64,000 nucleotides of DNA from JAAYJR01 sp964545315 (lineage in GTDB: Bacteria > Bacteroidota > Bacteroidia > Bacteroidales > Prolixibacteraceae). The notes under the pieces were generated by a model. It was not told the origin of the DNA. It worked only from the letters and a program-made list of their open reading frames with translations, and did no database searches. The position numbers were made by a program, and so were the translations under genes. Location of the stretch: the NCBI GenBank assembly GCA_964545315.1, contig CAZJGI010000004.1, forward strand, positions 41,924 to 105,923, in the 5' to 3' direction. Positions 45,919 to 54,247 of the stretch are shown one piece after another (position 1 is the first letter of the stretch; each line of letters opens with the position of its first letter).

Positions 45919-46828
45919 ATCTGTATGATTCAATTATTGAATTTAGAAGCTCTTCCGTTTCTGCTGCATTTTCACCAAGCAAATAAGCAATTTTCTGAAC
46001 CGTTGTAATGTTTTGTTCCTTAATGCGCTGGGCCCGGTGAATAATTTCATCCCGCACAAGAAGGGGCGCTGACATGTCGCGGATAACAGCTCCTACAACC
46101 TTCTGTTTATACAGTGTAACAACTGAAATATGAAGCAATCTGTCATGGTATGAAATGTCCCGTTCCAGGGTATCTTCACCTGATTGCATAATACTGGATA
46201 ACATTTTGAAAATGATTTCAGGGACCAGTACTTTAACATCCGCTCCTTTTAATCCTGGTATAGTTTCGTATAATTCCACGGTCTCTTCTCCCATGAGTTT
46301 GGCAAATGCTTCATTCGAGTCTATAACTTTTTCATTTTGGTCCATCATTATGATGCCAACATTAATTTTATGCATCATATATGATGAAATTTCCATTGAT
46401 TGTTTAGCCGTTTCAAGTCGTTTCTCAGTTTTTTTTAACTTTGTAACGTCGTTGATTGATCCGACAATTCCTACTATTTCAGACTGATTATTTCGAATGA
46501 CAGCTTTATTCATAATGACATCGACTTTGGTTCCGTCAGTATGTGTAACCTGGGTTTCATAGACTTGGATGTCGGGATTGGCGATAAGTTCTTTGTCTTT
46601 TTGAGAGTATATTTCCGCCATCTGTTTAGTGTGGATCTCAAAAACTGATTTACCTATTATTTGAGTCCGCGGTTTGGTGGTAAACTCTTCATGTGCTTTG
46701 TTGCACATCCTGTAAATTCCATCTAAATCCCTGTAAAATATTGGAATAGGAAGGGCATCAATGATTTTTTGATAGAATTCAGGGTCATCAATATTGTCAG
46801 GAAGAAAGAATTGTTTATCGTATATCAT
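45902..46828 (-). CDS. double PAS-domain sensor protein linked to hydrogenase genes
   Basis: This 308-residue soluble protein has two PAS domains (about 20-130 with ALPIPIFYRDLDGIYRMCNKAHEEFT and about 145-250 with INVGIIMMDQNEKVIDSNEAFAKLMG). It ends with a short helical C-terminal stretch and has no kinase or output domain. It could sense redox or metabolite state and act on the phosphatase encoded immediately after it (17-base overlap). Transcribed away from the hydrogenase operon, it shares a 207-base control region with it. A minus-strand -7-like TATTTTTG is at 46880-46873. Confidence 0.82.
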   Translation of the reverse strand: MIYDKQFFLPDNIDDPEFYQKIIDALPIPIFYRDLDGIYRMCNKAHEEFTTKPRTQIIGKSVFEIHTKQMAEIYSQKDKELIANPDIQVYETQVTHTDGTKVDVIMNKAVIRNNQSEIVGIVGSINDVTKLKKTEKRLETAKQSMEISSYMMHKINVGIIMMDQNEKVIDSNEAFAKLMGEETVELYETIPGLKGADVKVLVPEIIFKMLSSIMQSGEDTLERDISYHDRLLHISVVTLYKQKVVGAVIRDMSAPLLVRDEIIHRAQRIKEQNITTVQKIAYLLGENAAETEELLNSIIESYRYGNDK

Positions 46829-46872
46829 TATTAAATATAATTACATGTAAATAATTTGGAAATGGACTTCAC

Positions 46873-46880
46873 CAAAAATA
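46873..46880 (-). promoter_or_regulatory. candidate -7 box of PAS-phosphatase genes
   Basis: Minus-strand TATTTTTG matches TAnnTTTG 45 bases before the PAS gene. The nearest upstream TTTG (46909-46906) is 25 bases away, slightly longer than usual. Confidence 0.35.
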
Positions 46881-47035
46881 TGAGTATAGTTTTAAAAAGA
46901 TGTTTCAAAACAGTATGTTTTACAAAATAAATGGTCTCTTATTTGTCATTTAGTTTTTATTTATTGGGACAAATTGGCGAAATTTGCAGGACTTTAAAAG
47001 TAATAAAAATAACGCATATAAATAACTGATTTACT

Positions 47036-47431
47036 ATGACAAGAATAAAATCTCTTGCCGACCTTCATAAGATCAAAGATGAGGTACAATCAAAGAATAA
47101 CCTGAAGTCAAGTATTGATTATCCCGAGCATTTGATCCAGATCAAGGTTGGTATGGCCACCTGTGGTATTGCTTCAGGAGCCAGGGAAACAATGAAGTTT
47201 CTGGTCGATGAATTAGAGCAGCAGGCAATAGATGCAGTGGTTACAAAAACCGGCTGTTTAGGATATTGTTATGCTGAACCCGTAATAGAGGTCACTCTTC
47301 CGGGAAAAGAACCTGTGGTCTTTGGATATGTCGATAAGGCTAAAGCTTTGGAGATAATTGATGTATATATAAAGCGGGGTGAGCCTGTAGAAGGAATTAT
47401 CCCTTTGAACTTTCAAACTATTGATGATTAA
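47036..47431 (+). CDS. [2Fe-2S] thioredoxin-like ferredoxin subunit of the hydrogenase cluster
   Basis: This 131-residue protein has the thioredoxin-like [2Fe-2S] ferredoxin fold seen at the C terminus of NuoE or the N terminus of HydB/NuoF-type subunits. Four cysteines fit: Cys in GMATCGIASGA, then TKTGCLGYCYAEPVIEV (the last two spaced CxxxC). In Thermotoga maritima HydB this domain is fused to the NADH-binding subunit; here it is a separate gene 20 bases before that subunit. It is expected to carry electrons within the hydrogenase complex. Confidence 0.85.
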   Translation: MTRIKSLADLHKIKDEVQSKNNLKSSIDYPEHLIQIKVGMATCGIASGARETMKFLVDELEQQAIDAVVTKTGCLGYCYAEPVIEVTLPGKEPVVFGYVDKAKALEIIDVYIKRGEPVEGIIPLNFQTIDD

Positions 47432-47451
47432 TAAATTTCAATTAGCCAGTT

Positions 47452-48921
47452 ATGAAGGATAATAAAAAACAGTTACGCATAGCTTTGCGTAATTGCGGGT
47501 ATATAAATCCCGAAAATATTGATGATTACATTTCCCGCGACGGATATATGGCTTTAGGGAAATGCCTTGTTGAACTTACTCCGGAGGAGGCCATAAAGGA
47601 GATTAAAGATTCAGGATTACGAGGCCGGGGTGGTGGTGGTTTTCCTACAGGACTTAAATGGGAAATTACCAGGAAGTCTGAAGCAGATCAAAAATATGTT
47701 GTTTGTAATGCTGACGAGGGTGATCCCGGCGCATTCATGGACAGGTCAATCCTGGAGGGCGATCCACATTCCGTAATAGAAGCAATGGCTATTTGTGGTT
47801 ACTGTATAGGGGCAGATAAGGGTTTAGTATATATAAGGGCTGAGTATCCCCTGGCAATTGAAAGGCTTCAGACAGCCCTTCAGCAGGCCCGGGAATACAA
47901 CTTACTGGGGAAAAATTTATTTGGAACAGGCTTCAATTTTGATATTGATATCAGATACGGGGCAGGTGCTTTTGTCTGCGGTGAAGAAACAGCACTTATA
48001 CATTCAATGGAAGGTCTGAGGGGCGAACCTACTTTTAAGCCACCATTCCCATCTGTGTCAGGATATCTTGGTAAACCTACCAATGTAAATAATGTAGAGA
48101 CATTTGCCAATGTGCCTGTTATCATAAATAAAGGGGCTGCATGGTTCAGTTCGATAGGAACTGAGAAGTCTAAAGGTACCAAAGTATTTGCCCTTGCAGG
48201 TAAGATCAACAATGTCGGGCTTATTGAAGTTCCTATGGGAACTACCCTTCGTGAAGTGATTTATGAAATCGGTGGTGGCATAAGAGGAGGAAAAGAGTTT
48301 AAGGCTGTTCAGACCGGCGGGCCTTCAGGCGGATGTCTGACTAAAGATTTCCTTGATACCCCTATAGACTATGATAACCTTATCAGTGCAGGGTCAATGA
48401 TGGGATCAGGAGGTATGATAGTAATGGATGAAGACGACTGTATGGTCGCTATTGCCAAATTTTATCTCGAGTTCACACTTGAGGAGTCATGCGGCAAATG
48501 TACCCCCTGCCGCATCGGTAACAAAAGATTGCACGAGATACTCGAAAAAATCACAACCGGAAAAGGTGAGCCTGACGATATTAACCGGTTGGAATTGCTT
48601 AGTCATGTTATTAAAGACACCTCTCTCTGCGGCCTGGGCCAGACATCCCCTAATCCTGTCTTATCTACAATAGCAAATTTCAAGGATGAATACCTGGCTC
48701 ACGTTAATGATGGAAAATGTCCTGCCGGACAATGTAAGGCTCTCTTGAAATATGAAATAGTTGAAGACCTGTGTACCGGTTGTACATTGTGCTTCAGAAA
48801 TTGCCCCGTGGGTGCAATCTCCGGAGAAAGACGCCAGCCTCATTATATAGACCAGTCGTTATGTATTAAATGTGGTGTATGTTACGAAAAATGTAAGTTT
48901 AACGCTATTACACTTTCATAA
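47452..48921 (+). CDS. hydB: NAD-binding flavoprotein subunit of [FeFe] hydrogenase (HydB/NuoF type)
   Basis: This 489-residue subunit has an FMN/NADH-binding NuoF core (GLRGRGGGGFPTGLKWE near residue 55, then CNADEGDPGAFMDRSILEGDPH), an SLBB domain and the NuoF [4Fe-4S] motif ESCGKCTPCRIGNKRL near 345. Two extra C-terminal ferredoxin clusters follow (CTGCTLCFRNCP and CIKCGVCYEKC near 440-480). These C-terminal clusters are typical of bifurcating hydrogenases rather than of complex I. The N-terminal [2Fe-2S] domain is encoded separately just upstream. The flavin is the likely site of electron bifurcation between NADH and ferredoxin. Confidence 0.93.
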   Translation: MKDNKKQLRIALRNCGYINPENIDDYISRDGYMALGKCLVELTPEEAIKEIKDSGLRGRGGGGFPTGLKWEITRKSEADQKYVVCNADEGDPGAFMDRSILEGDPHSVIEAMAICGYCIGADKGLVYIRAEYPLAIERLQTALQQAREYNLLGKNLFGTGFNFDIDIRYGAGAFVCGEETALIHSMEGLRGEPTFKPPFPSVSGYLGKPTNVNNVETFANVPVIINKGAAWFSSIGTEKSKGTKVFALAGKINNVGLIEVPMGTTLREVIYEIGGGIRGGKEFKAVQTGGPSGGCLTKDFLDTPIDYDNLISAGSMMGSGGMIVMDEDDCMVAIAKFYLEFTLEESCGKCTPCRIGNKRLHEILEKITTGKGEPDDINRLELLSHVIKDTSLCGLGQTSPNPVLSTIANFKDEYLAHVNDGKCPAGQCKALLKYEIVEDLCTGCTLCFRNCPVGAISGERRQPHYIDQSLCIKCGVCYEKCKFNAITLS

Positions 48922-48938
48922 TTAAGAAAATATAAATA

Positions 48939-50690
48939 ATGGATACAGTTCAGTTAACTATAGATAATAAAACGGTAGTTGTAAAGAAAGGCACTACCAT
49001 ATTGGAAGCAGCATCAGGGATAGGAATTCATATTCCTACCCTGTGCCATATGAAACTTGATGACCTTAATATTGAGAACAGGCCGGGAGGTTGCCGGATA
49101 TGTGTTGTTGAAGTTGAGGGACGCAGAAACCTGGCCCCGGCATGTTGTACGGAAGTAAATGAAGGAATGGTGGTTAACTCTCATTCTATAAGAGCTATTA
49201 ATGCAAGAAGGACTGTTATGGAATTGATACTTTCTGACCATCCTTCTGATTGCCTTATTTGCCCGAAATCAGGGAAATGTGACCTGCAGACCATGGCTCA
49301 TCAGCTTGGTATCAGAGAGATCCATTATCAGGGCGAAAAGTCAACATACCGTGAAGATACATCACCCGCCATAATACGTGATGTTGATAAATGTATTATG
49401 TGCCGCCGTTGTGAAATGATGTGTAATGAAGTTCAGACTGTAGGCGTTCTTTCAGCTATTAACAGAGGGTTTAACGCAGTTGTAGCCCCTGCTTTTGAAA
49501 TGAACCTTGATCATTCTGTCTGTACATATTGCGGACAATGTGTTGCTGTTTGTCCGACAGGGGCACTGACCGAGGTCGATCATACAGGACTTGTTGTAAA
49601 AGCACTTTCAGACCCGTCAAAAACAGTTATCGTTCAGACAGCGCCTGCCGTTCGTGCTGCTTTGGGCGAGGAGTTTGGACTGGAACCGGGAACACTCGTT
49701 ACAGGAAAACTTGTTGCTGCACTCAGACGACTAGGCTTTGATTATGTTTTTGATACCGACTTTGCAGCCGATCTTACTATAATGGAAGAGGGTACAGAGT
49801 TATTGAACAGATTGTCAAAATTCATTGAAGGCGATAAAAATGTGAAGCTGCCAATTCTTACCTCGTGCTGTCCTGCATGGGTGAAGTTTTTTGAACACCA
49901 GTTCCCGCAATTGATGGATATCCCGTCTACTGCACGATCTCCCCAACAGATGTTCGGAAGTATTGCAAAATCATACTTCGCAGAGAAAATGAATATTAAA
50001 CGTGAAGATTTAGTAGTGGTTTCCATTATGCCATGTGTGGCCAAAAAATATGAGTGCGGACGAGATGAGTTTAAGGTCAACGGGAACCCGGATGTAGATT
50101 ATGCAATTACTACACGTGAGCTTGCATCTCTTATTAAACTGGCAAATATTAACTTTGCCAAACTTCCTGATGAAAAATTTGACCTTCCTCTGGGAGAATC
50201 CTCAGGTGCCGGTGTTATTTTCGGAACTACAGGAGGTGTTATTGAGGCTGCTGTCAGGACAGCATACGAACTTTATACTAAGAAACCCCTGCCAAGGATC
50301 GACTTTAATGAACTCCGCGGTATGGAAGGTATCAGACATGCAACTATCGATTTTAACGGATTGCCACTTAATATCGGAATAGCCCACGGACTTGGAAATG
50401 CACGTAAACTGCTGGAAAAAGTTGAAGCAGGAGAAAGCGAATTCCACGCAATAGAGATCATGAGCTGCCCGGGAGGATGTATCGGCGGTGGTGGACAACC
50501 ATACCATCACGGCAATGCAGATATCCTTAAAAAACGCCAAATGGCTATATATAGGGAAGATAGTAATAAAACAATTCGTAAATCACATGAGAATCCATAT
50601 ATCATTAAACTTTATGAGGAATATCTGGGCAAGCCAATGAGTGAAAAAGCTCATAAGCTGCTGCATACTGAGTATTTTGACAGAACGTAG
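48939..50690 (+). CDS. hydA: [FeFe] hydrogenase catalytic subunit, group A (HydA)
   Basis: This 583-residue subunit reduces protons or oxidises H2. N-terminal [2Fe-2S] cysteines are Cys36, Cys52, Cys55 and one of Cys69/70. A His-Cys3 [4Fe-4S] site follows (HPSDCLICPKSGKCDLQ) and then two ferredoxin-type clusters (CIMCRRCEMMC and CTYCGQCVAVCP). The H-cluster domain has TSCCPAW (308-314), MPC (364-366) and MSCPGGC (508-514), all three canonical motifs. A C-terminal small subunit-like segment is present. The domain set fits the multimeric group A3 bifurcating enzymes. It follows the NuoF-type subunit by 17 bases. Maturases HydEFG are not in this window. Confidence 0.96.
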   Translation: MDTVQLTIDNKTVVVKKGTTILEAASGIGIHIPTLCHMKLDDLNIENRPGGCRICVVEVEGRRNLAPACCTEVNEGMVVNSHSIRAINARRTVMELILSDHPSDCLICPKSGKCDLQTMAHQLGIREIHYQGEKSTYREDTSPAIIRDVDKCIMCRRCEMMCNEVQTVGVLSAINRGFNAVVAPAFEMNLDHSVCTYCGQCVAVCPTGALTEVDHTGLVVKALSDPSKTVIVQTAPAVRAALGEEFGLEPGTLVTGKLVAALRRLGFDYVFDTDFAADLTIMEEGTELLNRLSKFIEGDKNVKLPILTSCCPAWVKFFEHQFPQLMDIPSTARSPQQMFGSIAKSYFAEKMNIKREDLVVVSIMPCVAKKYECGRDEFKVNGNPDVDYAITTRELASLIKLANINFAKLPDEKFDLPLGESSGAGVIFGTTGGVIEAAVRTAYELYTKKPLPRIDFNELRGMEGIRHATIDFNGLPLNIGIAHGLGNARKLLEKVEAGESEFHAIEIMSCPGGCIGGGGQPYHHGNADILKKRQMAIYREDSNKTIRKSHENPYIIKLYEEYLGKPMSEKAHKLLHTEYFDRT

Positions 50691-50693
50691 GAG

Positions 50694-50780
50694 GGTTTGA
50701 ATGTTTGATTGTTTTATTGTTTGATTGTTTCATTGTTTATTGTTTGAGGGTTAGATAAGCTTGCGGCTTGCAGCTAATAT
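50694..50780 (+). repeat. dispersed TTTGATTG/GCTTGCAGCT repeat (copy A)
   Basis: A run of TGTTTGATTG-like units is followed by GAGGGTTAG and GCTTGCGGCTTGCAGCTAAT. The same order of parts appears reverse-complemented at 54023-54095. It lies between hydA and the NuoE-like hydrogenase subunit, 3 bases after the hydA stop. Confidence 0.75.
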
Positions 50781-50827
50781 TTAAGGTGTGTGGTTGTATG
50801 ATGATAAATTTTAAAATTCACTGAGTT

Positions 50828-51337
50828 ATGCCAAAAATAAAACTTTCGGAAAATACAGTTCAGCAAATTAAAGATGTTTGTGCTGAATTTAATTACCAGG
50901 AGGGTGAATTAATTAATGTGCTTCATAAGGTTCAGAAAAAATTAGGTTATCTTCCGGCTGAGGTTCAGGAGGTTATTGCCAGAGAACTAAAAACTTCGGT
51001 AGCAAAGGTTTACGGAGTAGTAACCTTCTACAGTTTCTTTAGTATGATCCCCAAGGGTGAGTTTCCTATATCCATATGTATGGGGACTGCCTGTTATGTA
51101 AGGGGTGCAGAACAGGTTCTGAGCGAATTCAAAAGGCAGTTGAAGGTAGAGGTTGGTGAGTCGACGGGCGACGGAAAATTTTCACTTAACTGCCTGCGCT
51201 GTGTGGGAGCCTGTGGTCTTGCACCGGTTGTGATGGTGGGTGAAAAGGTCTATGGAAGAGTGGCCCCCTCACAGGTAAGGGAGATAATAAAGGAATATCA
51301 TGAAGGATGCCCCAGAAGTGGAGCTAAAAGCGCCTGA
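50828..51337 (+). CDS. hydC: NuoE-like [2Fe-2S] subunit of [FeFe] hydrogenase (HydC type)
   Basis: This 169-residue protein is a NuoE/HydC-type thioredoxin-like ferredoxin. An N-terminal helical part (QIKDVCAEFNYQEGELINVLHKVQKKLGYLP) is followed by GVVTFYSFFSMIPKG and the [2Fe-2S] ligands in CMGTACYVRGA and NCLRCVGACGLAP. It completes the trimeric hydrogenase, usually hydC-hydB-hydA or nearby. Here it comes last, 137 bases after hydA, with a dispersed repeat between. It converges with the TerB-DnaJ gene. Confidence 0.93.
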   Translation: MPKIKLSENTVQQIKDVCAEFNYQEGELINVLHKVQKKLGYLPAEVQEVIARELKTSVAKVYGVVTFYSFFSMIPKGEFPISICMGTACYVRGAEQVLSEFKRQLKVEVGESTGDGKFSLNCLRCVGACGLAPVVMVGEKVYGRVAPSQVREIIKEYHEGCPRSGAKSA

Positions 51338-51357
51338 TAGTATATAAGATTATAAGA

Positions 51358-52092
51358 TCAGGGAATATTACGATCTTTTTTGATATTGTTATATGCCTGA
51401 TTGACTTTTTGAAACTTATCTTTAGCGGCCTTTTGAATGTCTTCACCCAGATGGCTCACTTTATCGGGGTGATATTTCATGGCCATCCGGCGATAGGCTT
51501 TCTTTAGTTCTTCGTTTGAAGCAGAATGATCAATTTCAAGTATCTTGTAGTCAGAGTTGATGTCTTTAACGAACATCGCCCTGATTGATTCAAAGTCTGG
51601 TACCCCTATTCCCATTTCCTTGCTGATACGCTCTATAAGCTGTTGTTCAGCAATGCTTATCTGACTATCAGCAAGGGCAATGCCAAATAAGAAATGAACT
51701 AATTGCAGACGGGCAGAGTAATTCATATTTTGTTTTATCTGCCGGCAAACCTCACTGACAGGTATATTCTGCTGTAACAAGTCGCGTAGCATCATTATTG
51801 CGTCATGGGCAGAAGACTCTCCGAAATTATTAACCATGAATTGTTTTACATAGTTCAACTCCGACTTTAATACTTTACCATCAACTTTCATTACTGCAGC
51901 AATCAACACCAGTAGGCTCATTACATATCCACCTGCTGTTGTCTGACCTGAGTAACCTACCCGTGGCCTCCCTTCCGTATCTTCTGCACTGCCATCGAAT
52001 ATTGAACCTAATACAAATCCGAATATTGCCCCAATAGGGCCTCCCACAGCCCAGCCTAATCCTCCGCCTATCCATTTACCAAATTTTCCCAT
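51358..52092 (-). CDS. DjlA-like protein with TerB and DnaJ domains
   Basis: This 244-residue protein has a glycine-rich hydrophobic N terminus (GKFGKWIGGGLGWAVGGPIGAIFGFVLGSIF) and a TerB-like helical domain (about 55-165). A C-terminal J domain (about 178-240) carries YHPDKV, the HPD motif that stimulates DnaK ATPase. This is the layout of DjlA-type membrane-associated co-chaperones. Its start overlaps the end of coaE by 17 bases, so the two are co-translated. Confidence 0.88.
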   Translation of the reverse strand: MGKFGKWIGGGLGWAVGGPIGAIFGFVLGSIFDGSAEDTEGRPRVGYSGQTTAGGYVMSLLVLIAAVMKVDGKVLKSELNYVKQFMVNNFGESSAHDAIMMLRDLLQQNIPVSEVCRQIKQNMNYSARLQLVHFLFGIALADSQISIAEQQLIERISKEMGIGVPDFESIRAMFVKDINSDYKILEIDHSASNEELKKAYRRMAMKYHPDKVSHLGEDIQKAAKDKFQKVNQAYNNIKKDRNIP

Positions 52093-52678
52093 TCTCTCTC
52101 AGTTTTTTGTCAATTTTAATTATATCAGGAATTATCAGATGCCTGTTGTCATTTTGTAATACAATATCTGCCAGTTCCTGTTTTTTTCTTTCCGGAAACT
52201 GCCTGTCCATCCTCTCTTTCACTTCTGCTGTACTACTGCCATCTCTTAATACTACCCTTTTTAAACGCTCATCCTCCGGAGCAGTTACTAATATAGTATA
52301 ATCTGTCAGACTGTCAAACCCGCTCTCAAACAGAATTGCAGCTTCCAAAACAACATAAGGATAATTTTTTTTCTGCTCAGACCACAAGAGAAATTCATCA
52401 CGAACGGCGGGATGTACAAGGCCGTTTAGCTGATTAAGCTTTCTCTCATCCCTGAATACAATATCAGCAAGTTTTTTCCTCTTAATAAAACCATCACTGT
52501 TATAGACATCACTACCAAAGAGCTGTGATATCCGCCCCCTCAGATTTTCGTTGGTGTTAATTATCTCTTTTGCAATTACATCAGCTTCGAAAACAGGAAT
52601 ACCCAGTAGCCTGAAAACTTTGCATACCGTCGTTTTTCCGCTTCCGATACCTCCTGTTACTCCTATTGTTACAGACAT
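52076..52678 (-). CDS. coaE: dephospho-CoA kinase
   Basis: CoaE (200 residues) phosphorylates dephospho-CoA, the last step of coenzyme A synthesis. P-loop GGIGSGKTT is at residues 9-17, FEADVIAKEI follows and LVHPAVRDEFLLW is near 90, all typical, as is VLRDG later. In Bacteroidota it commonly follows a YbbR-domain gene, which is the case here, with a gap of 237 bases that shows no gene. Confidence 0.94.
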   Translation of the reverse strand: MSVTIGVTGGIGSGKTTVCKVFRLLGIPVFEADVIAKEIINTNENLRGRISQLFGSDVYNSDGFIKRKKLADIVFRDERKLNQLNGLVHPAVRDEFLLWSEQKKNYPYVVLEAAILFESGFDSLTDYTILVTAPEDERLKRVVLRDGSSTAEVKERMDRQFPERKKQELADIVLQNDNRHLIIPDIIKIDKKLRENGKIW

Positions 52679-52915
52679 ATTTTCAATGGTTTAACTTTAT
52701 TTAAAAGGATTTTACCCCTTAAATCCTAATCCCGAATTAAACCGGAACAAAAAATACCACCGATGAAAAAAAAATTACCAAAAATTATTTTTTCCGCATT
52801 TTTTCTTTGGCGAATCTAAAATCTATTGCCCACTATTTCAATGTGGCTTTATTAACCTTTAGCTTCTTCGCTTTATAAAAATGTCATTAACAGTGTTAAC
52901 TTAAATGTTATCAGA

Positions 52916-53926
52916 TCAGTATTTCTCCAATAAGTATTCCACCTTTTCCGGAATGATCCGCACATTTTTAATTCCGTCAGGTTCAGACTGCAAACTTACT
53001 TCCAGTGTCTCTTTACCGTTGTTGTTTGAACTATAGTCGACAAAAGCTTCAAAGTGATCATTTGTAATAGTTTCATAATCACGGAGGTTAACGAGAAAGG
53101 ATATCTTCACCTCTGACGGGAACAGTCTTATGCGGTAACCTTCAGGTATATTAAGAGCTTTAACAGGTACCTTTACCTCCTTCTCTGTGAATTTAGCCAC
53201 TTGTATAAACATTGTCACCTTATCCTTTAATAATTTTGTGTTCTCAGGACTAACAACGCGAACAATCTGTTGAATGCTTGTATTAACCTCGTCAAATGAC
53301 TGTGGTTCGGTGTATAACAATAGGATGGTGTCAAGTGTAGCTGCCGGGCCCTCAATATCTATTTCCGAAGGGTCAAGAATGACCGAATCGGTCATAAAGA
53401 ACTGTGGCATCAGATCAATCTCCACAACAGGCAGAACTTTTACGGTTTTCGTTTTTAAGCTGTCGAGAACTAAGGTGATAACCTGCGGACTTATATCCAA
53501 TATCTTAATCTCTTTACTTACCTGTCCTGATATCTGGTCAATTAAGTTCTCAGTGAGAACAGCAAAAGACTTGCTATTGCTGTTTTCTTCCATGTTTTGT
53601 TTAACAGTGGTCAGGTTTATCAGAATAGGTGAAAAAGAAAATGCCATCTTGTGCCTTAGCAGTGTAAATCCATGAGCCTCAATTTTTACATTAAATTCTG
53701 ACGGAGGATTGTTGGCCAGGAAACGGTTTTTTGGCGGATTTATGTATTTAACCGGGTATGATAAATTAGTTGTATAATCTTTGCTTAAAGCATTAAGAAA
53801 CCACAATGCTGTAGCTATAATAAGGCATATGGAAAAAGTTATCAGCCTCCGGTCTTTTTTTATTTTATCCAGGCTAAATACACTTTTTATCTCAAAAGGC
53901 CTTTCCATTCGTAAATAACTTGTCAT
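52916..53926 (-). CDS. YbbR/CdaR-like domain protein
   Basis: This 336-residue protein has one N-terminal membrane helix (about 28-46) and extracytoplasmic YbbR-type repeats. The segment LNALSKDYTTNLSYPVKYINPPKNRFLANNPPSEFNVKIEAHG is the usual first repeat in Bacteroidota. Gram-positive relatives (CdaR) regulate a diadenylate cyclase; the function in Bacteroidota is not known to me. The same order YbbR then coaE is common in this phylum. The start could also be the second Met, six codons on. Confidence 0.83.
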   Translation of the reverse strand: MTSYLRMERPFEIKSVFSLDKIKKDRRLITFSICLIIATALWFLNALSKDYTTNLSYPVKYINPPKNRFLANNPPSEFNVKIEAHGFTLLRHKMAFSFSPILINLTTVKQNMEENSNSKSFAVLTENLIDQISGQVSKEIKILDISPQVITLVLDSLKTKTVKVLPVVEIDLMPQFFMTDSVILDPSEIDIEGPAATLDTILLLYTEPQSFDEVNTSIQQIVRVVSPENTKLLKDKVTMFIQVAKFTEKEVKVPVKALNIPEGYRIRLFPSEVKISFLVNLRDYETITNDHFEAFVDYSSNNNGKETLEVSLQSEPDGIKNVRIIPEKVEYLLEKY

Positions 53927-54022
53927 AAATTAACATCACCTTGTGTGAACTGCTGTAGATATCGTAATTCAAATTCACATCTTACTTATATAACACCTGC
54001 ACCTTCATTCACGCAAGCATTG

Positions 54023-54095
54023 ATTAGCTACAAGCTTCAAGCTGCAAGCACTAACTCTCAAACAATGAAACATTCAAACAATAAAACACTCAAAA
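54023..54095 (-). repeat. dispersed TTTGATTG/GCTTGCAGCT repeat (copy B)
   Basis: On the minus strand this is TTTGAGTGTTTTATTG-like units, GAGAGTTAG, then GCTTGCAGCTTGAAGCTTGTAGCTAAT-type sequence, the same order as 50694-50780. It lies in the 321-base divergent interval between the YbbR gene and the sugar decarboxylase, which contains no gene. Confidence 0.75.
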
Positions 54096-54172
54096 TTAAC
54101 TATAAATATGTATATTTTATGACTGAACCGGTTTTGTTTTTGTAATCATAATACAGACTTATAAAAAATTGG

Positions 54173-54180
54173 TACTTTTG
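54173..54180 (+). promoter_or_regulatory. candidate -7 box of UDP-glucuronate decarboxylase gene
   Basis: TACTTTTG is an exact TAnnTTTG match 67 bases before the gene start. No -33 element at normal spacing. Confidence 0.4.
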
Positions 54181-54247
54181 ATTAACAAACAGGTAATGTT
54201 TATTTTAATTGTACATGGTAATAAAATAAAATAATAGTTTACTATAT

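Noticed and set aside
50701..50755. TGTTTGATTG-like units as a possible CRISPR array
   Set aside because: The units are short, imperfect and lack regular unique spacers, and there are no cas genes in the window.
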